This document shows, piece after piece, positions 55,350-64,000 of a stretch of 64,000 nt of DNA. A program made the translations under genes and the position numbers. Numbering within the stretch: position 1 is the stretch's first letter; each line of letters starts with the position of its first letter. Source of the DNA: Labyrinthula sp. Ha (lineage: Eukaryota; Sar; Bigyra; Labyrinthulida; Labyrinthulaceae); contig JAALGZ010000014.1 of assembly GCA_015227615.1 (NCBI GenBank), forward strand, positions 1-64,000, given 5' to 3'. A model generated the notes under the pieces. That model was not told where the DNA came from. It searched no databases and saw only the letters and a program-made list of their open reading frames with translations.

Positions 55350-56337
55350 CTCGCGATCTCATTGGTCAGATCGATTTCCCCACATTTTTTGTCATCATAC
55401 TTCGTCTGAATAATAGAGGCGCAGAACAATAATTTTCAATACTTTGTCTTCGGGTTAACCTTTTGAATACTTTTTTATCAGTCTGTGTTATGTCATTAAC
55501 GGTTAGGTTTTCTACAAGAGCTAGCAGAACTATTATAAGTTGCTAAATATATTACATATAACAGAGATATATCAAGTACTATGTTCGAAACGAATATCGT
55601 GTCCTTAGAGGACAACTTGTACAAAATAGAGAGGGGACTGGGAATAAAGTTAAGTGCAGTAGAAGACAAAAAATAAATATTAAAAGTTAAGAAACAGTAA
55701 AATGTGAAGTTGGCTGACCCTAGCGTAGCAGGGAGCCTTCCATGCTCCCCGCGTCTTTAAAAATGGCCCCCATGATTCGGTTCTCCCTCCCTACTCGGCT
55801 CTCGATGAAGATGAGGATTGATTTAAATCTTTTTCCATACCTTGAATACAGAAACTTGAAAATATGTGCAGAAGTTAATAAGTAAATCTATGAAGTGACA
55901 TAATTAAAAGTTTAAGACAAATAATTTTGAAAACTCAAATTCAGAAGATTTAGATTTTTGTTAAAACTAAAATTTAAAAATTAAGTGGATTCGTCATCTA
56001 AGCTAGGTGCAAGTTATTTTATCCAAAATAGCTTTCTTTTTTTCTTGAAATATGCAGCCTTGAGCCTCATCCCTTTCTTTCCAATAATCCTGAACCTTGA
56101 CTTCTACCTTGAATAAATCCTCAATTTTCAACCATCTGAGCAGCACTAAATCCTCTAAATTCTTGTTCAATCTTGTTCAATCTTTGAAAATATGGTGTTT
56201 TCTGGGTCCTAGCTTTGTCCTGGCATGTCTTTTATTATGGAGCTGTCATGATTACAATTTTTTTATCTTGATTTTATTGGTTTGTTTTTTTCAAAAAATA
56301 TTTTTTGGCAATTGAAAATTCGGCCCATGAAAATTTA
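55350..56337 (+). other. Palindrome spacer, containing dispersed repeat copy 2
   Basis: A unique 988-base segment between the arms. Most of it (55620-56000) matches the dispersed repeat at 20567-20920. No gene is supported; the 72-codon open frame at 56097-56315 has no recognisable motif. Confidence 0.75.
55620..56000 (+). repeat. Dispersed repeat, copy 2
   Basis: Same repeat as 20567-20920. The clearest match is 55640-55830, with AAATATTAAAAGTTAAGAAA and CTTTAAAAATGGCCCC shared. It has an extra pyrimidine-rich insertion (CTCCCTCCCTA) near 55783. Confidence 0.65.
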
Positions 56338-59300
56338 GAGTATTTGACTCCGGAGTCAAAAAACCCGAGCCCTATATGAGCGGGGCTACTCGGAGGTTGA
56401 AAACCCTTGGGTCTTACAAGGAGGACATATGATCCAAGCCCTTTCTTGCGTCGTGTGGGACTTGAATCAATATATATATATATCAGTCTACAAGGTGCTA
56501 CAAATAGTCTACCTTATCGTGATAACATTAGGCTTTTATAACATGAATAAACTTTTTTATCGGAATTCATAATATAATACAGTCCGTTTATTCAATATAA
56601 TGGTATTATTAATTTGATAGAGACATGTAACCAGTTTGGTAAGAGATCAGAGTTTTGAATAGGGTTTCTTATTGTGCTTACCGTTAACTATTGGAAATCT
56701 TAATGGCCTAATTTTGCTTACCGTTATTAACGGTAAGGGGTCCTTAACGGAACGAAGTTAACGGAAATTTCCGTTAACCAAGATAAGCACGATAAGAACA
56801 ATAGCTTTTGATGTTCCTAAAATTTTTTATGAATTTAATATTCTGTCCAAAATCATATCTCCAAAAGATATTATGTCTGTATTCTTCCTTTAAAGAAATA
56901 AAATTGAATCAAAAGTTGACTCAGAAGTAGATGTAACATAGAATCAACATCAATTGCAACTTATATAACATGAAGCAAAGGCTGACTTAGAAGTAAATGC
57001 AACAAAGAATTAACATCATTTGCAAATTATTTTATATGAAAATCTTCTTTTGACTACAAGCCTTACCCTTACACTTATCTCAATCTAAGAACAAAATAAC
57101 TACTAGAGAGTAGCTAAATATTCCAAATACCTTTTCTAAGTAATTTCAAAGAGCTAATTCTACTCTCTGAGAGAAAATGTAACTGAGAAAATAGAGGTAA
57201 TACCTTCGCAATTGCAAAACTTTCCATGATCTTCATATAGAAATGGTTCCCTCCAAGCTCACACTTCTTTTAAGAAGAATTGTAATCTTCAGTTAAAATT
57301 TTCTTTAAAAGAATTTTTAAGAAAAATTTAATTTAATAGCTTAAACTAATATTAACTTCCTGAAAAGTAAATATATTTGTTTGCGATAGCGAAAATTTTG
57401 CATAATCTTCATATAGAAATCCTTGTATCTTAGCTTAAACTTCTTTTCATAAAAGCTATAATACATCATTTAAAATATATTTTAATTTTCAATTCACTAA
57501 AAAGTTAGTTTATTTTTTTAAGAATTTAATCACGAGTTATGTGCGTTCTAATATCCGAATATCAAGGCAAAATTTCGCTTAGGAAAATTTAGGTCAGTAA
57601 AAGTTATTTTTATCAGTCAACACCTTGTCCTTTTAAAACAAATAAAAATTTCAAATGTTTAAATATTGGTTTCTAAAGTATAATAACTTTATATTTTCTT
57701 TTACTGGAAAATACCAGGGTTAAACTACGTATTTCAATATTTGAAAAATTTTGGTTAATTTCAGGTCATATTTTTATTTCTCTTGTATCTCGCTTAATTT
57801 TTCTATAAAGCACTATTGTAACCAATAATAGTTATCTTAAAAATTTTTACTAACCGCTGTTTTTTTTGTGTTTGAGAACTGGAAAATACTTTGCTACTCT
57901 GTTGTTTTCACGTCATCCTGTATTGTACAACAATTTCTAAATAATTGCAAAGATCATTTCTCAACAAAATTTTCGAGTTATGAAAATCAAAATACAGTTT
58001 TAAAAAGATCTTTTAAATATATTTTGAGTCCTTTAAGATAATATAGTATTTAAAAAGAATAAATTCATGCAGGACATAGAATACCACCACAACATAACAC
58101 ATCCATTTTATATCGACCATAAAGCGATGAAGAAAAATTAACCGCTACTTTTGTAAACTGTCAAGGTTAATTACAATGATTAAGTTAAGCCTAGTAGCAA
58201 ACAATAGTCTTTCATATTTTTGTTACTGCGGGGTCTGGAAAACTTTATCAACGATTTATTCAAGAATGCAGTATAATGGCCATAAAATCAATAATACCTT
58301 TTCAACTCTTCTACAAAGCTCAAAACATATTGTAAACTAACACTAGCACTTGATCATATAAAAATTCAGAGGATTAAAATAATATGAAGTATAAAAACAA
58401 TGATTAATAAATATAACACATATAGTATTTCTTAGTTTTTGTCACGAAATCTTCCTCAAATACAGTATTAACGCCCACAATATATTTTGCATTGAAAAAA
58501 ACTTTCGAACCATATGTTTTATCAGGGCATTTAATAATTATGAGTACTTTAAACTCTAAAAAAGCTGAATTTAAGGGTCCTTTTCACTAAGTTTACAGAT
58601 CTCTAAAGAAAACATATATTGAAACGTAACATCATGAACATTAACTCTATAGATGATCTGATACCTCTCAGGCCCTAAGGGTTTACTATAGCTGACTTCT
58701 CAAATCATTTCTCAGTATATGTTTTCTCTAGTTAACTGTAATTGAGCTAAACTTCACTCAGAAAAGTCAAATGTTGAAAATCTGCACATCTGAAAATACG
58801 AAACCCTCAACTTTGCTGTGATCCTCGTAATTTTTGTACTCTTGAGCCCCTAACAACAAAAAACAATGAACTGAAAACTTTAATTCTGTATTTATGAATA
58901 TTTTTATTATTTTTTTAAAGAAAAGTCGATATTGGGGTAAAATTCTGTTTGTAGCAACTTCAATCTGTCTAACAGCTCGAGAAATGCTCGTCTAGAGCCC
59001 AAACAAATCTCACCAGTAAAAAGAGTGGGTGAATTTAAAATCTAGAAATAGCTTTGTTTTAGAACTGGATTATTATATATAGACTTCCTAACAATGTATC
59101 CTATTTCCAAGATCTCAGAAACTCTGAAAAAGGATACCCTTAAATGTCAAATATTCCTGAATGGGTGATACCAAGTGACAAAATATCCTGAGAACAGGTA
59201 TTCACACAGAGGTATTGATGGTTTTATGTACCTCCGAGGTTTTTTTAGGAAACTTGAAGAGCTTTCCTATTAATCTCAGCAATAATTATTTTGGTTAATT

Positions 59301-60370
59301 TAACTTTACTCCAAACTGAACTTCTAATGGGAGAAATATTAAGAATTTCGACTCTAGCCTTATCTAGAGTCAATTTACAGTAACATAAAAATAAAAAATT
59401 AAGTTTAAAGTTTTTTTGTTGATTTTAATTATACAGATCTCTATCATATAATTGCAAATTCTTATATAAAAATACATGTTTTTTTAACTATTACATATGA
59501 AAAAAAGCTTAAGAGCACATATAAATTGGCATGAAGGATACCAGTATAAATTAAGGAAGATCAGGGCTTTTAGTTTTTGAAAAAAGTCATATTGTGGTCG
59601 TTTTTCTGATGTATTTATGGAAAAAACGATGCTTTTGTTTTTTCAAGTTAAACACCTTAATCTTTTTTTTATAAAACGGTGCTTGGTATTATTTTAAATA
59701 TAAAAAAATGTCTATAATGATGGTATTTATATATTCTAACTCAAAGTTTGACTTACTTTAAAAGTCTACTACTTTTTATATTTTCATATTTCTCCTATAC
59801 TAAAATGAACTCAATATTACGTTACTGTCAATCCAATAGAGCTAACAGAAATAAAGAAATGACTAAGAGATCTCCGTATCTGCAGATAATCTAGCAAAAA
59901 TTAAGCAACTGGATGATAAAAGTAATAAAAAATCAAAGGTATACTATAGGTCAAAATAAAGGAATATTTTATATAAAAGATATCCTGGAGCAGATGCAAA
60001 GATGTTAGAGTTGAATTTTGAAAGTGGCCTTGGTGATGTCGTTTTAGCTAATATTCTTAACTATCTTCTAAAGAAAAGTGAAGATACACTTGTTCACAGA
60101 AAAGAGAAAATATTATATTCTTAAAACCCTGTGAAGCTGCTAATGCTAGAAATGGTGAGCTGAAAAAGAAATATCATCTTTCTTCTGCAGATCTTTTTAT
60201 TTATACTATGGATTTAGTTAAAGAAATGCTTGATTTCAGTTTGTATGGTAGTGCTGATGGCAATATATTTAATAATAAAGATGTAGAGATGGAACTTATT
60301 GGTATTATAGATGATGTGTTGGATTCAACTTTTCATACAAGTGCTTATCCAAATATAAATATAGTTCTGT
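56338..60370 (-). repeat. Right arm of the 9-kb palindrome
   Basis: Reverse complement of 51311-55349. It starts at the inner TTTGACTCCGGAGTCAAA palindrome and ends within the unknown coding sequence shared with the left arm. Beyond 60370 similarity drops sharply but is still visible to about 60437. Confidence 0.92.
56640..56778. repeat. Cluster of TTAACGG motifs, copy 3 (right arm)
   Basis: Mirror image of copy 2. The 22-base perfect palindrome lies at 56757-56778. Confidence 0.6.
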
Positions 60371-60468
60371 CAATGAGAAAGACAACACGTAAATCAAGAT
60401 CAAACATTAGAATGCTCGTTGTCCTTGATATTTTTAGTTCTTCTTTATTGAAAAAAAGAGAAAGTTGA
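60208..60468 (+). CDS. Unknown protein at the outer end of the right palindrome arm
   Basis: An 86-codon frame that starts MDLVKEMLDFSLYGS and reads outward, mirror image of 51177-51473. Upstream coding-like sequence in the arm (about 59980-60115, LNFESGLGDVVLANILNYLL) is in another frame. The last 30 residues differ from the left copy and end earlier. No family is recognised and there is no membrane segment. Confidence that it makes a protein is low; its sharing by both arms is certain. Confidence 0.33.
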   Translation: MDLVKEMLDFSLYGSADGNIFNNKDVEMELIGIIDDVLDSTFHTSAYPNINIVLSMRKTTRKSRSNIRMLVVLDIFSSSLLKKRES

Positions 60469-60470
60469 GA

Positions 60471-61612
60471 ACATCACAGATTTACTTCATTTTAACACTT
60501 AAGTTAAGGAGTGTTACTTTTATCTGGATCCTGAGTTGTGTTGGAGCCTGAAGCAAATGGAGTAGAAAGATGAATAAGTAAGAATTAACATCTAAAAAAA
60601 ATATTTTTATTGAAGTTAAGTAGGGTTCTTCTCCCTCATGGTTATCTCCCTCCTTCACATATTTTAGTTTTAAAACTTACGGTGAAGTTAGGATATTTAT
60701 GGGATGATTCTTGTGGTTTTCATGCTAAATATATAAAAATACCTATTAAATTTACACAGTAATTTTGAGTTCAGAACTTTAAAGTTTAGTTTGCCTCAAA
60801 TTGAGGTTAGAAAAGAAACTAAAAAGTACGAAAAAAACGGTAAACTTCCTGTACAAGGGATTGTGGTTGACCATTCTCACGTCTACGTCTCTCCCTTTTC
60901 TCATCGAGGAACAGCAAGGATCAATTTAACGCGGAAAATATCGTCAACAACACGAATAATGCAATATTAATGTCTTTCATTAGTTTTGTCCAGCTATATC
61001 TTTTTTCGAACACGTAAAACTTAAGGCTCAATTCAATTAATAGTTAGGTTTTGAATAAAAATGGGGTTTGTAGGACTTGGGCCATATGGCCCAATTTATT
61101 ATCGATTATTATTTGATAATCAAAAACTCAAACTCTTTTATTGATAATCAGAATCAAAATGATTATCAAATAATTATTGATAATTCTTATCAAATAATAC
61201 CTCTACTTAAAGATATACTTTACTAGTTTATACTTTTAACTGTTCAAATTTAATAAATTTTCTATTTTTTTTCTTTTTGCACAAGACTAAATATCTGCTT
61301 TTTAACTGTAGTTTTGAAACTCTTTTCAATCAATCTCGATCCCGAACCTTGATCCTGAATCTTGATCCCGGATCCCGGATCCCGACCCGTATTTCTTTTC
61401 TAAAAATCTCTTCAGCATAAAGTTCCACCTCAACTAGCCGTTATTGATAGGATGCACATCAACGGATACATTAAACTCTCGACATTACCGTTAAAGAATC
61501 GTGACCCGATTCGTGCTAGCTTCATCAACGGATACCTCTCACTGCAACGCCTGGTAATTTTGTCCGTTGTCGAATAGTTCGCACAAATCAAAGACCAAAC
61601 TATTCGTTAACA
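60471..61612. other. Non-coding region upstream of the MscS-type gene
   Basis: No gene seen. It holds a perfect 18-base palindrome (61077-61094), a cluster of TTGATAATC/GATTATCAA motifs (61104-61200), GATCCCG tandem units (61340-61387) and two CATCAACGGATAC repeats (61458 and 61524). Confidence 0.55.
61077..61094. promoter_or_regulatory. TTGGGCCATATGGCCCAA palindrome
   Basis: Perfect 18-base palindrome about 520 bases before the channel gene. It shares its GGCCATATGGCC core with the site upstream of EBP1 and resembles the one before eIF2B epsilon. Confidence 0.35.
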
Positions 61613-63787
61613 ATGATAGAACGTCAACAAAATGAGACAGAAGAAAAAGAAGCGACAGTTCTTTCAAGAAGAGCTCTTTTCGAACAAGGACTAACTTTTG
61701 GCAACCGGAGTTCTGTGGAAGTACAAGCGCTGACACCAAACGGTGAAGAAACAAAAGTGGGCCTGACAGGAAAGGGTGATGAAGAGACACATAATGGAAC
61801 AGTTGTGAAAGTTGAAGCTGATGATGATGTTGTTTGCCCTTTTGAAGGTGCCAAGTCTTTCTCAAAGAGGTCTGATGTAACTTCGTACACAGTTGAGAGC
61901 TTCTTCCCGACAGAAAGCGAAAATACACCAGGTTATATATATTCCACCAAGGAAATTTGTTCCTTAATTTCATCTCAGCCGCTCAATTTTCAGCTTATAT
62001 CCAAGAATAGACTCTCGGCTCTACTCGCGCTGGTCTCTTTGGCATGCTTGTTGCTGCTATTTCTTCATCCTTCGCCTAACTTGTCAGAAAATGCGCTGGG
62101 AACAAATTTCTCGCCGTTTTTGATATATTTTTCCTGCTTGTTCTGTATATGGGTTGGTTCAAAGGTTTTAATTAATATATTTATCTCCTTTCTACGTTGG
62201 ATTTTTGTCAAAGATGTTGAAAAAGCAAAGAAGACAGATGCATTTGTAGATGATGAGTATCTTTCATCACTCAAAATGTTTATACTTTTTACAGAAAGTG
62301 AAAAAAACTTATTCGCTAGGCTCTGCTTCTTCTTCTTCATGATGATTGTGTGGATTTTTCAGGTGAAAGCACATTCAGAAACTATTATGTATGGTGCAAT
62401 GTGCATTAGACTTCATGTAACCATCATCTTGTTAACGTTGGCTGACATTGCTGCTAAATATACAACACATCGATATTTTCAAAGTTTTAGGCATCAACAT
62501 ATCACAGATCAAGTATATGATTCGTTGTTCGAACAAGTTCTCTTGACACAATTATTAGGCGCAAAATCGAGCAAGATCTGCTACATGCTGCCCAACGAAT
62601 ACATCCAGCAGTCAAAGAAGGTGGATAAAGAAGACAATACAGCGGACAAAACTGCTACTCAATATGCTCTTGGATCCCGGTATGGTAGTTATTTTTCTGG
62701 CATACTTGGTGTGAGGCAAGATGGGGTGCAGTTGCGAAAATCAATAGCAGAAAGAATAGAGGAGCGATTCTTAGGAGAACAGAAGGATGGCCTAAATAGT
62801 TTAGACACAAGGAATAACGAAGATAGTTTGCGTGGGTTTCCCGGAGTGTTGAAACTTTCGAGGTTTAGTTCAACCAGGAGTTTAGGGTCCCGATCCACTG
62901 GAAGTTCGACTGCAAGTGGCAGAAGAAAAGTAAGCGTGAATACACTTATCCGCTTTATTAATGTACAAGACGTTCTACTACGAGTAGATAAAATCAAATC
63001 TTCTTTAGATAAGAATGACGATGGATATGTCACAATGGATCAAATCCGCGAGTTTTTGGAGGAAGCCTTTGAAAAGAGGAGTACTCTTAGAAATACCATA
63101 AAAGATTCTCGTGGAGTAGCTGATCAAGTTCAACGATGGCTGCACTATGTCTTTATTGCCGTTGTTATGCTAATCTGTATCTTTGTATGGAATCTCGACT
63201 CGGCCGTGTTTCTTACGTTTTCTTCTTTCTTGTTGGCGTTTTCGTTTGCTTTTGGAAATAGCATTCGAGAAATTTTCGAAAATGTAGTGTTTTTATATGC
63301 TGTCAAACCGTATGAAGTGTTAGATTTTATTAGGTTGGGAGACGATCCAACAGTCTACCAAGTTGTTAGGGTGTTGCTACACTTCACAGAAGTGAAAACA
63401 GTTACTGGGGAATATATGACGATTAGAAACTCAGTTATGAATTCAACTAACCCTATTTTAAATTATTCAAGATCCTCTGGTCATAGAGTTGTCGCTCGGT
63501 GCTGCGTCGATGTCCTTGGCGTAAACAAAGAAAAAATGGATAGAGTTCAAAAATCAATCCTGGAGTATGTAAAAAAGGAGCCTGAAATCTTCTTGCCATC
63601 AACCAGGATTGATTTTCACGACTTTCAGCCCCCTTTGAAAGTTGATCTGAAACTCTTGGTAAATTTTTGTATCCCGTACAGCAGCCTTGGAGTTTGGAAA
63701 CCTGCATATAGTCGCGTTTGTTATAAGTTTTATGAGCTCCTTGCAGATGAAGGCATCACAGTGTATACTCAGCATTATGAGGAATAG
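61613..63787 (+). CDS. MscS-family mechanosensitive ion channel with an EF-hand
   Basis: A 724-residue protein. Membrane segments lie at about 133-152, 166-192, 233-252, 259-281 and 508-547. The last is the pore-lining helix with the MscS signature (FLTFSSFLLAFSFAFGNSIREIF), followed by ENVVFLYAVKPYEVLD and a beta/alpha-beta domain to the end. Before the pore, an EF-hand loop (DKNDDGYVTMDQ, about 465-476) is placed as in the fission yeast ER channels Msy1/Msy2. The family opens under membrane tension and passes ions, in yeast controlling calcium during osmotic shock. The 12th loop position is Gln rather than Glu or Asp, which may weaken calcium binding. The N-terminal 120 residues are acidic and cytosolic. 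No intron is evident. Confidence 0.88.
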   Translation: MIERQQNETEEKEATVLSRRALFEQGLTFGNRSSVEVQALTPNGEETKVGLTGKGDEETHNGTVVKVEADDDVVCPFEGAKSFSKRSDVTSYTVESFFPTESENTPGYIYSTKEICSLISSQPLNFQLISKNRLSALLALVSLACLLLLFLHPSPNLSENALGTNFSPFLIYFSCLFCIWVGSKVLINIFISFLRWIFVKDVEKAKKTDAFVDDEYLSSLKMFILFTESEKNLFARLCFFFFMMIVWIFQVKAHSETIMYGAMCIRLHVTIILLTLADIAAKYTTHRYFQSFRHQHITDQVYDSLFEQVLLTQLLGAKSSKICYMLPNEYIQQSKKVDKEDNTADKTATQYALGSRYGSYFSGILGVRQDGVQLRKSIAERIEERFLGEQKDGLNSLDTRNNEDSLRGFPGVLKLSRFSSTRSLGSRSTGSSTASGRRKVSVNTLIRFINVQDVLLRVDKIKSSLDKNDDGYVTMDQIREFLEEAFEKRSTLRNTIKDSRGVADQVQRWLHYVFIAVVMLICIFVWNLDSAVFLTFSSFLLAFSFAFGNSIREIFENVVFLYAVKPYEVLDFIRLGDDPTVYQVVRVLLHFTEVKTVTGEYMTIRNSVMNSTNPILNYSRSSGHRVVARCCVDVLGVNKEKMDRVQKSILEYVKKEPEIFLPSTRIDFHDFQPPLKVDLKLLVNFCIPYSSLGVWKPAYSRVCYKFYELLADEGITVYTQHYEE

Positions 63788-64000
63788 ATATTTGACTATG
63801 GTATAACATGTTTTTGTTCCTACGTATGCAAATTTGTTCGTATTACATTGTTTCGTTTCATTTTAACTCAAGTTAGTCCATGTTCGTACTTATCAACCAA
63901 ACAAATGTACTTGAATGAAATTATCCGTAATAAGTGAACGGCACTACCTGTAGAACAGCTACTACTCGAGTTGTGTGCTTGGGGTAAATTAGAGGTTTGA

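Noticed and set aside
51311-60370. Palindrome as a fold-back assembly or chimeric-read artefact
   Set aside because: The arms differ by scattered substitutions and a TA-repeat length difference, and their outer flanks are distinct; a simple artefact would give identical arms. It still deserves a read-level check.
1-64000. CRISPR array or prokaryotic operon signals
   Set aside because: No regularly spaced direct repeats with unique spacers were seen, and gene content and the GT-AG intron are eukaryotic.

Overview
This window is nuclear DNA of a unicellular eukaryote. The evidence is eukaryote-only gene families (eIF2B epsilon, EBP1/PA2G4, TMEM120, METTL2/6-type tRNA methyltransferase, G-patch protein, EF-hand MscS channel), one verifiable GT-AG intron of 182 bases, a LINE, a hAT transposon and a Ty1/copia fossil. 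The DNA is AT-rich and most genes are intron-poor. Membrane proteins with Pro-Thr stalks and the overall gene style recall stramenopile or related protists, but the species cannot be fixed from sequence alone.

Layout. 0-2 kb: start of a minus-strand gene leaving the window, a TMEM120-like membrane protein (+) and a RING-H2 protein (-). 2.14-6.40 kb: an apparently full-length, open LINE bracketed by a 13-bp target-site duplication. 9.6-14.3 kb: a compact housekeeping block with a bZIP-like protein, eIF2B epsilon and, tail to tail with it, EBP1; the last two both belong to protein synthesis. 14.4-27.7 kb: mostly gene-free, holding only a small cysteine-rich membrane protein gene at 19.5-20.05 kb and one copy of a dispersed repeat at 20.6 kb. 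27.7-33.1 kb: a second compact block with two convergent methyltransferases, a G-patch protein, a metallo-beta-lactamase-fold hydrolase, an LRR-like orphan and a divergent ubiquitin-like protein ending in Gly-Gly. 34.8-36.8 kb: two more cysteine-rich membrane genes in inverted orientation that share an almost identical ectodomain but have different tails. 41.2-43.3 kb: Ty1/copia fossil. 43.8-47.8 kb: a multi-pass membrane orphan, a broken type II membrane gene and its intact PT-stalk paralogue.

47.9-60.4 kb is the most unusual region. It holds a decayed hAT transposase, then a near-perfect palindrome with arms of about 4.04 kb around a 988-bp spacer. Clusters of a TTAACGG/AACGGTA motif occur both beyond the transposase stop codon and near the inner end of each arm, suggesting that the transposase and the palindrome belong to one large element family. 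An EF-hand mechanosensitive channel gene (61.6-63.8 kb) closes the window.

Two short motif classes recur upstream of genes and may be promoter elements: TGGTGCATTACCA and a GGGCC-ATATG-GGCCC-like palindrome. Family calls rest on reading motifs by eye; no database search or alignment was run.
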